64,000 nucleotides of DNA. It comes from Dyadobacter bucti. Its GTDB lineage: Bacteria; Bacteroidota; Bacteroidia; Cytophagales; Spirosomataceae. The DNA is taken from positions 1 to 64,000 of the forward strand of contig NZ_SWFP01000011.1 of NCBI RefSeq assembly GCF_005869225.1. The letters are read 5' to 3'. How positions within the stretch are numbered: the stretch's first letter is position 1; each line of letters begins with the position of its first letter. Both the position numbers and the translations under genes were made by a program. Below the pieces are notes generated by a model, which worked only from the letters and a program-made list of their open reading frames with translations, ran no database searches and had not been told where the DNA came from. This document shows, in pieces, positions 34,489 through 43,646 of this stretch.

Positions 34489-35685
34489 CTATTGGCCGAC
34501 GGGAAAAATCATCAACTGGCTCAATGCCTCATCTTCGCCCATAACCACATATTTTCCATCCGCCGAAGCAGCCAGCGTACTCAGCTGAAAGCCACGCCAC
34601 AAAATGCCCTGTTCAATACCCGGTTCCACCATTTTAAATTCAGGGTTACCCAGATCGACAAAACCAGCATTTTCATCATATGAAAACAAATGCGAGTAAC
34701 CCGGAGCGCCACCAGCGAGTCCGTACAACTTGCCATCGCGGGCAAAAGCCAGCGCCTGTAACCGGCCCATCATCATAGGTTTACCCAGGTTTTTGATCTT
34801 TTTAGTAACAGAATTTAGTACAAACAGCTGACCGTCACCCGCATTGCCGCCGTACAGTTTTCCGTCCGGCGCTTTGGCCCAGGCTTCTACCTGTCCCAGA
34901 ACCTCGCGTCCCCAAACGGCCGGCAGCGGCGTTTCGAGGAATTGGAAGCTCTTTTTTGCCGGATCAAATGCAAATACCCGGTTGCCCGCCGTACTGCCGT
35001 AAACCAATCCTGCATTGTCCTGAACGAGCGCTTTGCAGAGATAAACCTCCGGCCCGATCGCAAAATCATGCGCGTCTTTCAGGTGCTTTTCTTTGGGTGC
35101 GACCTGGTCAAATACCTGTGTCTTTTTAGTCGCAATGTTGTAGGTGAAAAACCGCCCGCCCGGGTAACTGATCCCGTACAGCTCGGTGCCTTGTTTGTTG
35201 CTGAGCAATGTGAAAATGCCTTCTCCGGCGACAGGAACGCCCAAATCTTTTACTTCAATGGCATTTTCGTTTCCGATACTTACCTGCAACAAATGGCCCG
35301 CTGGCTGGTTTTTCTGTCCCATTGTTCCCGCGAACAGATGGTTACCCGCACCTTTGCAAAAGCCGGTCGCAATGCTTTTTTGTCCGGGAATAATATCCTG
35401 CAAGTCTTTCAAAGCCGTCACTTTCCGGCCCGAAATCGATGCTACAAAAAGGTAGGGGGACAAACCTTCTTTTGCTGTGGTGCCACCCAAAATCCGATCG
35501 CCCTGCACCGTAAGAGAAGTAATTGCATTGCGGTACATGGGCAGACGTTTCTCGGCGCTGTTAGGCAGGGAAACTTCTATTACAAATGCATCCTTGGGCG
35601 TAAAAAATGTGTATTGAGCCAGCAACGGGGCAGAGCAGGCGAGGTATAAGGCTGGGAAAAGTATTTTTTTAGTCAGATTTCTCAT
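34489..35685 (-). CDS. Secreted beta-propeller protein (second of a pair)
   Basis: A 398-residue protein with signal peptide (LYLACSAPLLAQ, to about residue 24) and repeated four-stranded blades of about 45-55 residues (SITSLTVQGDRILGGTT, GLVYGSTAGNRVFAFDPAKKS, APDGKLYGGNAGDGQLFVLN, ARDGKLYGLAGG), which suits a six- or seven-bladed propeller. No enzyme motif is recognised. Its ATG overlaps the stop of the upstream propeller gene by four bases (ATGA), so both are made together, perhaps as partners. It may bind glycan or lyse it. Confidence 0.7.
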   Translation of the reverse strand: MRNLTKKILFPALYLACSAPLLAQYTFFTPKDAFVIEVSLPNSAEKRLPMYRNAITSLTVQGDRILGGTTAKEGLSPYLFVASISGRKVTALKDLQDIIPGQKSIATGFCKGAGNHLFAGTMGQKNQPAGHLLQVSIGNENAIEVKDLGVPVAGEGIFTLLSNKQGTELYGISYPGGRFFTYNIATKKTQVFDQVAPKEKHLKDAHDFAIGPEVYLCKALVQDNAGLVYGSTAGNRVFAFDPAKKSFQFLETPLPAVWGREVLGQVEAWAKAPDGKLYGGNAGDGQLFVLNSVTKKIKNLGKPMMMGRLQALAFARDGKLYGLAGGAPGYSHLFSYDENAGFVDLGNPEFKMVEPGIEQGILWRGFQLSTLAASADGKYVVMGEDEALSQLMIFPVGQ

Positions 35686-36884
35686 TTCCGGAGTTCTTTT
35701 TCAGGATTGAACTGGATCATAAAAGGGCGGGTAGAATCCCCTAGGCCCGAAGGATTGCGGCGGGCGGCGAAATACAGATTTCCGTCCTTATCCCGGATGT
35801 CGCAGCCGGTCGCTTCGGTGATCTCTGTGATCGGATATTCGCGCAAAATGGTCTTTTTGTGGGTTGCGGGATTGTATTCCACCAGCACGGTCTTGTCTTT
35901 CAATACATAATTACCATGACCACCAATGATGTAATACAGCTTTCCATTTTTACCAATGTTCAGATTAGGCACATAAGGTCCCCAGGCGTTCGCTTTGTCT
36001 GTCTCGATCACGCCTCCCAGGTCTTCGACTTTGCCGATTCCGTTCTTTTCAGGATGAAATGCGATGAGTTTTGCGCCGTACGTGATCAGGTAGATGATTC
36101 CTTTGGCTTCGTCTTTGGCGTAAGCAGTTATGCCTGTGATGATTTTGGAGCCGGGCGTCCCAGGGAATGCAGGCAGACTTTCACGTGCAAAAACCAATGA
36201 ATCGCTGTCTTTTTCATACTTGACCAGTCGCTGCCGCCAGTCAACATAGTAGCAGTTTCCCCACCAGTCGGTAAACAATACACGCGGCACGTGCGAGCTG
36301 GCCAGACGACCGAGGTCGCGCACTTGATTTTTTTCGGGATTATAGACCAGAAAGTGGGCTTGCGGATAAGTTATTCCGTAAATCGTCCCGGTTTTTGGAT
36401 CGATATCGACGTCCTTGATACTCTCATACTGCATCCCAATTCCCAGGTTTTGCAGTCCGGTTTTTGGATTCCATTTCATGAAAAAACCACCTGCATAACC
36501 CTGTGGATGTTCCATGAGATACTCCTCCCGCGACTCACCGCCGTCGGTGGAAAAAAAGATAGAACCGTCGGGTGCGGCTACGATCTTGGAATGTACTTTG
36601 CCCTGCCACTGATAAGGCCGCAAATGCGCTAGATCCTTGATGAATCCGTTGAGTTTCATTGCATTGGTCGTGGCGTCAAACGTGTACAAACCAATGTTGT
36701 TTGCATGGTTGGTAACGCCGATATGCACCGTGTTGGAAGCTGCATTGTAGCCGATCGAACCCCAGGTGGAATGCGCTTCGGGGAAATCAGGGTATTCAAT
36801 AAAGGCGACGTTTTTGTCCGTTTTCTGGGCGAAGGCGGTGGCTGCGCACATCAAACACAGCCAGAGTTGTATTATACGTGTCAA
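35682..36884 (-). CDS. Secreted beta-propeller protein (first of a pair)
   Basis: A 400-residue protein with signal peptide (MTRIIQLWLCLMCAATAFAQ). Blade-like repeats include SKIVAAPDGSIFFSTDGGES, YESIKDVDIDPKTGTIYGITYPQAHFLVYNPEKNQVRDLGRL, ITAYAKDEAKGIIYLITYGA and LNIGKNGKLYYIIGGHG. The repeat phrase YGITYP-x-x-x-F is shared with its downstream partner (YGISYPGGRF), so the two are probably distant paralogues. It is the first gene of the operon running to 26936. No catalytic motif is recognised. Confidence 0.7.
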   Translation of the reverse strand: MTRIIQLWLCLMCAATAFAQKTDKNVAFIEYPDFPEAHSTWGSIGYNAASNTVHIGVTNHANNIGLYTFDATTNAMKLNGFIKDLAHLRPYQWQGKVHSKIVAAPDGSIFFSTDGGESREEYLMEHPQGYAGGFFMKWNPKTGLQNLGIGMQYESIKDVDIDPKTGTIYGITYPQAHFLVYNPEKNQVRDLGRLASSHVPRVLFTDWWGNCYYVDWRQRLVKYEKDSDSLVFARESLPAFPGTPGSKIITGITAYAKDEAKGIIYLITYGAKLIAFHPEKNGIGKVEDLGGVIETDKANAWGPYVPNLNIGKNGKLYYIIGGHGNYVLKDKTVLVEYNPATHKKTILREYPITEITEATGCDIRDKDGNLYFAARRNPSGLGDSTRPFMIQFNPEKELRK

Positions 36885-36960
36885 AGGTTAAAGGTTTAGG
36901 TAAATATTTATTTACGCTAATGTAAAAAATAGAATCGATTTTATGTATTATGAAGTATAA

Positions 36961-36998
36961 TTTCTTTCGAAATCTTTCTTTTAAATTTCATTTTAACT
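36961..36998. promoter_or_regulatory. Candidate DeoR-type operator region before the beta-propeller operon
   Basis: TTTC motifs occur at 36965, 36975 and 36986 in a roughly 10-base period, with CTTTCG at the first. The layout resembles the TTTC/TTT-phased operators of AgaR/DeoR regulators. A separate perfect inverted repeat, GTAAATA-TT-TATTTAC type, spans 36900-36915 nearer the start of the operon. Confidence 0.3.
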
Positions 36999-37877
36999 TT
37001 TAACTTCCTCGAAACCCATCAATATCGCCGAGACAATCGCTAGTGCAATGCCGGCAATGATGACGGGATGCGGTATGGTCTGGTACAAAGCCAGTGACAA
37101 TGCGACCGTAAGGACCGGCGAAAGTGCCGTAGTAATAGGTGCAATGATGATCGCTTTTCCGTAGCGGAATGCATATACCAGACACAAAGCACCAAATGCA
37201 TTGAGCGATTGGATAATTGCTGACAGGTACGGACCCTTAAAACTCCATTCGATCGGCTGGCTAAAATCAGTGAGATACAATGCAAACGGAATGAGCATCA
37301 CCGACGTGGCCATCATATAAAAATACAGGCTCTCGGCAGACATGATCTCATTGGCAAATCTCATAATGTACCCTTGCGTGCCCCAAGCCAGTAGGGGAAT
37401 GGCGGTAAGTAACAACCACGTGTAGCCGCTGACCTGCGTGCCGCCAGCCGGCTGGTAGGAAAGCATAAAAATGGAAGCGAGCGCGATCCCAACGCCAATC
37501 CAGCCCAATTTGCCCGTTTTCTCATGAAGCAGAAAAACCGCCATCAAGATAGTGACTACGGGAGTTAATGAAAGCAACGGAAAGACCAAATAAGCCGGTG
37601 CAATACGCAGTACAAAAAATAGAACGAGCTGACCTCCAGCACCCAGCAACCCCGCTGCACCGCCCCAGAGCATGGCGCGTTTGTTGAAATCCAGTTTCCA
37701 GCCTTTGATTTTCAGTGCGGCCAATGCGGCTGGCACCATCGTAAGCGCCCAGACAACGTACCCTAATGTCGCGGGAAAACCGTTCTTTTCGGGTATTTCA
37801 ATGACTGCGCCCCATACTCCGATGAATAGAACATGAATGATCACATATATCAGCCAACTGTTTGTTTTACTGCTCAT
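36993..37877 (-). CDS. EamA/DMT-superfamily transporter
   Basis: A 294-residue protein with ten hydrophobic segments and two EamA halves; the second half begins near TWLLLTAIPLLAWGTQGYIMRFA. Characteristic phrases are LVFPLLSLTPVVTILMAVFLLHEK and KAIIIAPITTALSPVLTVALSLALYQ. DMT proteins move small metabolites, nucleotide sugars, amino acids or sugars across the inner membrane. The start overlaps the end of the S9 peptidase gene by 11 bases. In this setting it could import amino sugars, but no substrate motif supports that. Confidence 0.85.
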   Translation of the reverse strand: MSSKTNSWLIYVIIHVLFIGVWGAVIEIPEKNGFPATLGYVVWALTMVPAALAALKIKGWKLDFNKRAMLWGGAAGLLGAGGQLVLFFVLRIAPAYLVFPLLSLTPVVTILMAVFLLHEKTGKLGWIGVGIALASIFMLSYQPAGGTQVSGYTWLLLTAIPLLAWGTQGYIMRFANEIMSAESLYFYMMATSVMLIPFALYLTDFSQPIEWSFKGPYLSAIIQSLNAFGALCLVYAFRYGKAIIIAPITTALSPVLTVALSLALYQTIPHPVIIAGIALAIVSAILMGFEEVKS

Positions 37878-39849
37878 TAGATGTTGTTTTTACATAGGTG
37901 TCAAACCATTGGATCATCCTCGCATTCAGGTCGGCTTTGTTGCTCGGACTTAGTTCGGGTCGCCAGCCGTGGCCTTCGCCTTTGTACTGCACGAGTCTGG
38001 TTTGTACCCCCAGTTTTTTAAGCGCAACGTACATTTCTTCTGCTTGCGAGAAAGGAACTTCGTTGTCGGTTTCGCCATGCAAGATAAGCGTCGGCGTAGT
38101 CGCTTGTGCCACATTACGCAGCGGTGACCATTTCCAAAGCTCGTCAAAGCGACCAAACGCCCGACCGCCGAATTCCGATTCCATTAAAGAATGATATAAT
38201 GAAGTGCCAGCAAAACTTACCAGATTGCTCAATCCGCCGTCGCTTACAGCCGCTTTGAAACGGGAAGTTTGCGAAACGATCCAGTTGGTCATGTAGCCGC
38301 CGTAGCTCTGACCAGTTACGCCTAATTTTTCGGGATCCAGCCAGGAATTTTTATCCAAAATAAAGTCGACACCCGCCATTAAATCCTGATAATCACCGCC
38401 GCCCCAGTTCATGAGCGTGCCGTTCGAAAATGCTTGTCCGTAGCCGTGGCTGCCTCTCGGATTGACGTAAACCACCGCATAACCCGCCGCGGAAAGCAGA
38501 TGCATGCGCTCGTCAAAATCATGACCGAACATATTGTGCGGCCCGCCGTGGATCAGCAGAATGAGTGGATATTTTTGCGTTTGTACAAAATCAACCGGGG
38601 GCATTAACCAGCCTTGGACATTTGTATGATCGAAACTTTCGAACCAGAATGTTTCAGCTTCTTGAAGTGTTTTGTCTTGGAACAACTCAGAATTTTCCTG
38701 CGTGATCTGCTCAATGACAGCGCCTTGATTTTTGCTTTTAAAGAGCTCCGAAGGCCGATTTGTGTCAGATTTTACAAACACAAAATCACCTCGGTAACCA
38801 TCAAGACAAAATTCCGAAATGCAGCCCGAACCACCCAGGACCATTTCGACCTTTTTATTCTCAACACTCACCCCATAAATAGAAGTATCCCCGCGGTCAC
38901 CTGCGGTAAAGTAAATATAATTCCCCGACGGGTGCCAGCGAATGTGCTCGATCCGCCTGTCGAGGGATTTGGTCAGATACTGAAAACTGCCTCCACTGGA
39001 AGAAATCAATGCAATATGCGTATCCTCGGCAGGGCTGTCATTCGTCCCGATGCTCCCGGAAGTTGCCAAAAATGCAATATGCGCACCATCCGGCGACCAT
39101 TTCGGCTGGTATGCCAGACCCGTATGTTCAGTTAATCTCGTGATTTCCAGTGTTTGGATATCCACCTTCCAAACATCACTTTGCTGAATATCGTCAGGCC
39201 TGGCGGTTCTGTTGCTGATGAATGCGATGTGGCGACTGTCCGGCGACCAGGTAATGGAGTGCTCGTTGAAATTGCCCGGGGTAAGCAGTGTCGGCGATCC
39301 TCCTTCAGCCGCGATCAGGTAAATGTGCGTATAGGCTCGGTCGGAGTAGACTGGCCTGTCGCGCCCACCTTTAGTTTTGTAAAGCAGATCGTCAAAAACG
39401 CGTATTCCGTGGTGTTGTTCTTCTTTCGGACCAGGCATGTCGGCGCTGAGATAGGCAATGTGCTTTCCATCCGGCGACCAGATACAGTTATTTTCTGCGA
39501 GATGATTGATGAAGTACGAAGACTCGTGGCGCTGGACCAAAAATTGGCTTGCCGCACTCGCTATTATATAGATATGCAGCTCTCCATACTCATTTTCATA
39601 AAGAAGTCTACTGCCATCGGGCGACCATGCATGCGCGGTACCTCTTCCTAAAATTGTTTTCCCGGCTGTTTCAGTAGTAAGAAGTACAATCAAATCATCA
39701 CGTTCATTCTCTTCTATATCTGCGGCCGAAACCTGATAAGCGAGGTCGTAGCTGACAGGAGAAAGCAGAGGCGAGCCGACTTTTCTGATCCTGCGTAAAT
39801 CATCTATCAAAAGTCCCCGCGGTGAGGCTTTTACATCCTTTGAAATCAT
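37867..39849 (-). CDS. S9-family prolyl oligopeptidase / acylaminoacyl-peptidase type
   Basis: A 660-residue protein without signal peptide. An N-terminal beta-propeller with WSPDG/PD40 repeats (HAWSPDGSRLLY, CIWSPDGKHIAYLSADMPG, ITWSPDSRHIAFISNR, PKWSPDGAHIAFLA) is followed by an alpha/beta-hydrolase domain (about 410-650). The catalytic triad is S515 (GQSYGG), D595 (HGETDNEVP) and H627 (GEGHGW), and the oxyanion loop is IHGGPH. It cleaves short peptides or acylated amino acids, probably in the cytoplasm. Its promoter faces that of agaS in the spacer 39850-40076. It may process glycopeptide-derived peptides. Confidence 0.9.
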   Translation of the reverse strand: MISKDVKASPRGLLIDDLRRIRKVGSPLLSPVSYDLAYQVSAADIEENERDDLIVLLTTETAGKTILGRGTAHAWSPDGSRLLYENEYGELHIYIIASAASQFLVQRHESSYFINHLAENNCIWSPDGKHIAYLSADMPGPKEEQHHGIRVFDDLLYKTKGGRDRPVYSDRAYTHIYLIAAEGGSPTLLTPGNFNEHSITWSPDSRHIAFISNRTARPDDIQQSDVWKVDIQTLEITRLTEHTGLAYQPKWSPDGAHIAFLATSGSIGTNDSPAEDTHIALISSSGGSFQYLTKSLDRRIEHIRWHPSGNYIYFTAGDRGDTSIYGVSVENKKVEMVLGGSGCISEFCLDGYRGDFVFVKSDTNRPSELFKSKNQGAVIEQITQENSELFQDKTLQEAETFWFESFDHTNVQGWLMPPVDFVQTQKYPLILLIHGGPHNMFGHDFDERMHLLSAAGYAVVYVNPRGSHGYGQAFSNGTLMNWGGGDYQDLMAGVDFILDKNSWLDPEKLGVTGQSYGGYMTNWIVSQTSRFKAAVSDGGLSNLVSFAGTSLYHSLMESEFGGRAFGRFDELWKWSPLRNVAQATTPTLILHGETDNEVPFSQAEEMYVALKKLGVQTRLVQYKGEGHGWRPELSPSNKADLNARMIQWFDTYVKTTSNEQ

Positions 39850-39988
39850 AAAAGTGGGTTCAGACAGTGATTATTTTTGCAAGATATGTCTTGAAATGAC
39901 AAGTTGCCTGCTACAATTCACTAATATTTATCCGCAATATATGAGTAAGCATAAATAAATTAAAAGAAAGGTTTAATAATATTTTTTA

Positions 39989-40013
39989 CTTTCGTTTTAT
40001 GATGTTTAATTTG
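39989..40013 (+). promoter_or_regulatory. Candidate regulator site and -7 element before agaS
   Basis: CTTTCGTTTTAT at 39989-40000 resembles the TTTCRTTTY part of known AgaR operators and shares CTTTCG with 24821 (minus strand) and 36964. TTAATTTG at 40006-40013 is one base off the TAnnTTTG -7 consensus. Start of agaS is 64 bases downstream. Confidence 0.35.
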
Positions 40014-40076
40014 AATTGTGGTGACAGGGTTATCCAAATGTCACCAACAACCGTCTTCTAATCGACCGCGAGAATA

Positions 40077-41225
40077 ATGCAGAAAAATGAAATAACGGAG
40101 CTTGAAAGCGGTGCGGAAGCACACACGCAACGGGAAATCCTATCGCAACCGGAGCTTTGGCAAGAGGTATATCATTTAATAAAAAAGCAAAATGCCGAAA
40201 TCAGCAACTTTTTGACGCCGGTTTTGCAAAAGGAAAATCTGAGAATACTGCTTACGGGTGCCGGTACCTCGGGCTACATCGGCGATGCCGCGCAAGGGAC
40301 GTTACAAAAGTTGTGGCGCAGACCAGTTCAGGCGGTACCGACAACTGAAATAGTAATCCAGCCGGATTCCATTTTTCTTCGGGCGGTTCCCACGCTTTTG
40401 ATCTCATTTGCACGTTCGGGAAATAGCCCCGAAAGTGTGGAAGCTGCCAGGTTAGCCAACCATTGTTGTGATGAAATTTACCATTTCATTATCACCTGCA
40501 ATGGTGAAGGTGCGCTGGCGAATATGCATGCAGCAGCTTCTGAAAATGTATTCTGCCTCGTTTTGCCGGAGCGGACGAACGATAAGAGTCTGGCGATGAC
40601 AAGCAGTTTTACCTGCATGCTGCTTAGTGTGCTGCTGGTTGCCCGCGTGGATTCGATTGAAGAGGAATTTCCGAAAATTCAACGCATTGTGGAGCAGGGA
40701 AATGCGATCCTGGATAAACAAATACTGCTCGAAAACCTGGCCATGACCTGCTTTGAGCGGGTGGTGTTTCTGGGCTCTGGCGAAAACCTGGGTATCGCAA
40801 AAGAATGTCACTTGAAATTACTCGAACTCACGGACGGAAAGCAGGTGGTAATGTCAGATTCATTTCTGGCTTTCCGCCATGGCCCGAGGGCTTTTGTGAA
40901 TGCGAGTACGCTCGTCGTTTACCTGTTTTCAAGAAATCCGCACATCATGCGCTACGAGCGGGATCTGGCCGAAGATATTTCCCGTGATGCGCGGTCAATT
41001 TATTCGCTGCAAGTAGGTGGGGGCGATGGACTTGTTTTGTCAAATAGCAGTAACATAGCATGGAGTATTGATACGGAAAACCAATACCAAATGATCCCTG
41101 TGACGCTGGTTGGACAGTTGTTGGGCTATTACAGCGCGGTGCATTCGGGTATTAACCCCGATAGTCCATCATCATCCGGATCTATCAGCAGAGTGGTGCA
41201 GGGAGTGAATATTTATACAGAATAA
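40077..41225 (+). CDS. agaS: AgaS-type SIS-domain sugar-phosphate deaminase/isomerase
   Basis: A 382-residue protein with two SIS domains and the length of E. coli AgaS. Typical segments are ILLTGAGTSGYIGDAAQG, ISFARSGNSPESVEAARLA, DKSLAMTSSFTCM, SDSFLAFRHGPRAF and the end SGINPDSPSSSGSISRVVQGV. AgaS acts as galactosamine-6-phosphate deaminase/isomerase, giving tagatose-6-phosphate and ammonia; glucosamine-type activity is an alternative. It is the first of three consecutive cytoplasmic enzyme genes of an amino-sugar route, followed after 15 bases by the PfkB kinase. The ATG is the first after the divergent spacer with S9 peptidase. Confidence 0.9.
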   Translation: MQKNEITELESGAEAHTQREILSQPELWQEVYHLIKKQNAEISNFLTPVLQKENLRILLTGAGTSGYIGDAAQGTLQKLWRRPVQAVPTTEIVIQPDSIFLRAVPTLLISFARSGNSPESVEAARLANHCCDEIYHFIITCNGEGALANMHAAASENVFCLVLPERTNDKSLAMTSSFTCMLLSVLLVARVDSIEEEFPKIQRIVEQGNAILDKQILLENLAMTCFERVVFLGSGENLGIAKECHLKLLELTDGKQVVMSDSFLAFRHGPRAFVNASTLVVYLFSRNPHIMRYERDLAEDISRDARSIYSLQVGGGDGLVLSNSSNIAWSIDTENQYQMIPVTLVGQLLGYYSAVHSGINPDSPSSSGSISRVVQGVNIYTE

Positions 41226-41240
41226 AAAGGTGAACCGCGT

Positions 41241-42194
41241 ATGTTGACTCCGAAATTATTGGTTGTGGGCGAGCTGAATGTCGACCTGATTTTGAATAAA
41301 ATCCATTCATTTCCTCAGGTAGGCAAGGAGATGATCGCCGATGAAATGAACATGTGCCTGGGCAGTTCTGCGGCCATTATGGCGGCAAATAGTGCTGCAA
41401 TGGGCGTAGATACTACTTTCTGTGGCGTGGTGGGAGAGGATTACTTCGGTGATTTTATTTTGAATGCATTAGAACGTAAGTCTGTCAGCTGCCTGCATGT
41501 TACAAGGCTTCGGGAACATAAGACGGGCTGTACGATGATCTTGAATTTCGGGCAGGATCGTGCGAACGTAACCTATCCTGGTGCGATGGATGCGCTGACG
41601 ATCCATAATATACCTTTTAGTGAACCCTCCCTTTATCAGCATTTGCACGTGTCGAGTTTATTTCTGCAAAAAGGAATCCAGCATGACATTGAGCACATTT
41701 TCAAAAATGCAAAAACCGCAGGCATGACCACCTCGCTGGACCTGCAATGGGACCCGACCGAGCAATGGGCATTCGACTATGTGCGCTGCCTGCCTTATGT
41801 GGATGTTTTCATGCCCAATGCGTCGGAATTGCTGGCGCTTACCAAAGCGGATTCCGTAGAGGGCGGTATCGAAAAGATCCGTCCGCACCTGAATACCCTG
41901 GCTTTGAAAATGGGCAGAAACGGCAGTGTGGGCATTTCCGGCGACCAGCAAGTGGCAGTGCCCGCTTTCGAAGTGGAGCATTTTGTGGATGCGATCGGCG
42001 CGGGAGATTCCTTTAACGCAGGATTTATTCAAAAATACATTTCCGGGGCATCTCTGGAAGACTGCCTGCGGGAAGGTAACCTGATGGGCGCACTCAATAC
42101 CACTGCTGCGGGCGGCACAGGTGCATTCTGCAACCTGAACAAGATCAGCGAAAACATAAAAGACTTCTGGGGAATCGAATTAAGCCTGTCATGA
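41241..42194 (+). CDS. PfkB-family sugar kinase (tagatose-6-phosphate kinase candidate)
   Basis: A 317-residue ribokinase-fold kinase. The N-terminal VVGELNVDLI and the C-terminal ATP/anion-hole motif DAIGAGDSFNAGF (catalytic Asp in GAGD) are intact; LGSSAAIMAANSAAMG is the usual substrate-site helix. It lies between AgaS and the class II aldolase and overlaps the aldolase start by four bases. Context suggests phosphorylation of tagatose-6-phosphate to the 1,6-bisphosphate. An N-acetylhexosamine kinase is an alternative, since no other sugar kinase is seen in the region. Confidence 0.85.
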   Translation: MLTPKLLVVGELNVDLILNKIHSFPQVGKEMIADEMNMCLGSSAAIMAANSAAMGVDTTFCGVVGEDYFGDFILNALERKSVSCLHVTRLREHKTGCTMILNFGQDRANVTYPGAMDALTIHNIPFSEPSLYQHLHVSSLFLQKGIQHDIEHIFKNAKTAGMTTSLDLQWDPTEQWAFDYVRCLPYVDVFMPNASELLALTKADSVEGGIEKIRPHLNTLALKMGRNGSVGISGDQQVAVPAFEVEHFVDAIGAGDSFNAGFIQKYISGASLEDCLREGNLMGALNTTAAGGTGAFCNLNKISENIKDFWGIELSLS

Positions 42195-43018
42195 AATTAA
42201 AGGAAAAACTACGCGAATTAACACAGCTGAAAAAAGGCTTACTGGCTACCAATTACTACGATCTGGAAACGCTTCACGGGGTGCTGCAAGCTGCCGCCGA
42301 AACCAAACAGCCTGTTATCCTGCAACTTACCCAAAGCTCCATTGACTACATGGGCCTGAAAACGGCGGTGAACCTCGGGCGAAACGGACTGGAAGAATTT
42401 GGCGTGGAAGGCTGGATCCATTTGGATCATGGCGGGTCGCTGGATTTGGTACAACGCTGCCTGGACGCGGGTTTTGATTCGGTAATGATCGACGGGAGCG
42501 AGCTGCCTTTTGAAGAGAATGTAAAGCTGACCCGCGAGGTTGTGGAACGCGCCAAGAGCTACGGCGCACACGTGGAAGCAGAACTGGGTTACGTGGCCAA
42601 ACTAGGCCAGTCGCATCATACCACAGGCTTTACCCAGCCAGACGAAGCCGCTGCTTTTGTAGGGGAAACAGGCGTGGATGCACTTGCGGTAGCCATTGGC
42701 ACAGCCCACGGATTTTATAAAGAAGAACCTAAGCTGGATATCGATCTGCTCCGCAAAATCGCTGACAAAACCGCTGCCACACTGGTGTTGCACGGCAGCT
42801 CAGGCGTACCCCACTCGCAGGTGCAGCAGGCGATTTCAAATGGAATCTGTAAAGTGAACCTTGCGACCGAGATTAAGAACATTTTCATGGAGTCGCTCAA
42901 ATTTGAACTGGCTTACAATGAGGATATTGACCTTCGGAAAGTGTTTCCAAGGGCGACCTGCAAAATCACGGAACTGGTGAAGACCAAGCTGGAAATGGTG
43001 GGAAATGTGACGGCGTAA
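42191..43018 (+). CDS. Class II tagatose/fructose-1,6-bisphosphate aldolase (GatY/KbaY type)
   Basis: A 275-residue zinc aldolase. Metal and substrate motifs are present: WIHLDHGGSLD (D and H), AELGYVAKLG (E), AIGTAHGFYK (H), VLHGSSGVP (H) and CKVNLATE (NxDT-like). The length fits the KbaY/GatY/FbaA group. It cleaves the bisphosphate to dihydroxyacetone phosphate and glyceraldehyde-3-phosphate. ATGA overlap with the kinase couples translation. It completes the lower GalNAc-type pathway with AgaS and the PfkB protein. Confidence 0.9.
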   Translation: MKLKEKLRELTQLKKGLLATNYYDLETLHGVLQAAAETKQPVILQLTQSSIDYMGLKTAVNLGRNGLEEFGVEGWIHLDHGGSLDLVQRCLDAGFDSVMIDGSELPFEENVKLTREVVERAKSYGAHVEAELGYVAKLGQSHHTTGFTQPDEAAAFVGETGVDALAVAIGTAHGFYKEEPKLDIDLLRKIADKTAATLVLHGSSGVPHSQVQQAISNGICKVNLATEIKNIFMESLKFELAYNEDIDLRKVFPRATCKITELVKTKLEMVGNVTA

Positions 43019-43040
43019 AACAAACCTTATTCAGAAACCT

Positions 43041-43646
43041 TTGAACGATACTACGAACATATCTTATCAGGTTTCGCACGAGGTATTGTGGGACAGGTTC
43101 CGGGCTGGCGACAAGCAGGCCTTTGGACAACTCGCACTCCATTACTACCAATTATTATACAACTACGGACTCAGGCTGAACAGTGATGAGGATTTCATTT
43201 CCGACTGCATTCAGGAGTTGTTTCTCGAACTTTGGGAGCGCCGCTCTTTCCTGTCAAAAACTGATTTTGTAAAAACTTACTTGCTCCGGGCGCTGCGCAA
43301 TAAAATCTTCAAGGAAAGCATTCGGCTGAAACGCTTCAAGGAGCCGCTGGACGTGCCTTTTGCTGTAGAATCGGATGTTTCAATAGAATCTTACATTGTT
43401 TTAAAAGAAGAAGAAACAGCTCAGATCAGGCATTTGAATGCGGTTTTGGATACGCTCCCCAAGCGTCAGCAGGAAATCGTTTATCTGCGTTTCTACCAAA
43501 ATCTTGAATTCGACGAAATCGCCCGGATCATGGGATTGACGCGACAGAGCGTGGCCAATCTGCTTCACCGTACACTCAAAAAAATCAAGGATAGTTGGGT
43601 AGTCGCTCTGTTTATTCCTGTTTTCTTATATTTTTTTAATAGATAA
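43041..43646 (+). CDS. ECF sigma-70 factor
   Basis: A 201-residue sigma factor with region 2 (about 25-90; DFISDCIQELFLELWERR) and region 4 (about 135-185; LPKRQQEIVYLRFYQNLEFDEIARIMGLTRQSVANLLHRTLKKIKD). The only start in this frame is the TTG at 43041, 22 bases after the aldolase. The last 17 residues (SWVVALFIPVFLYFFNR) are hydrophobic enough for a membrane tail, unusual for an ECF factor. It is paired with FecR 43814 and the STN-type SusC 45110 in a trans-envelope signalling cascade typical of Bacteroidota glycan loci. Confidence 0.9.
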   Translation: MNDTTNISYQVSHEVLWDRFRAGDKQAFGQLALHYYQLLYNYGLRLNSDEDFISDCIQELFLELWERRSFLSKTDFVKTYLLRALRNKIFKESIRLKRFKEPLDVPFAVESDVSIESYIVLKEEETAQIRHLNAVLDTLPKRQQEIVYLRFYQNLEFDEIARIMGLTRQSVANLLHRTLKKIKDSWVVALFIPVFLYFFNR

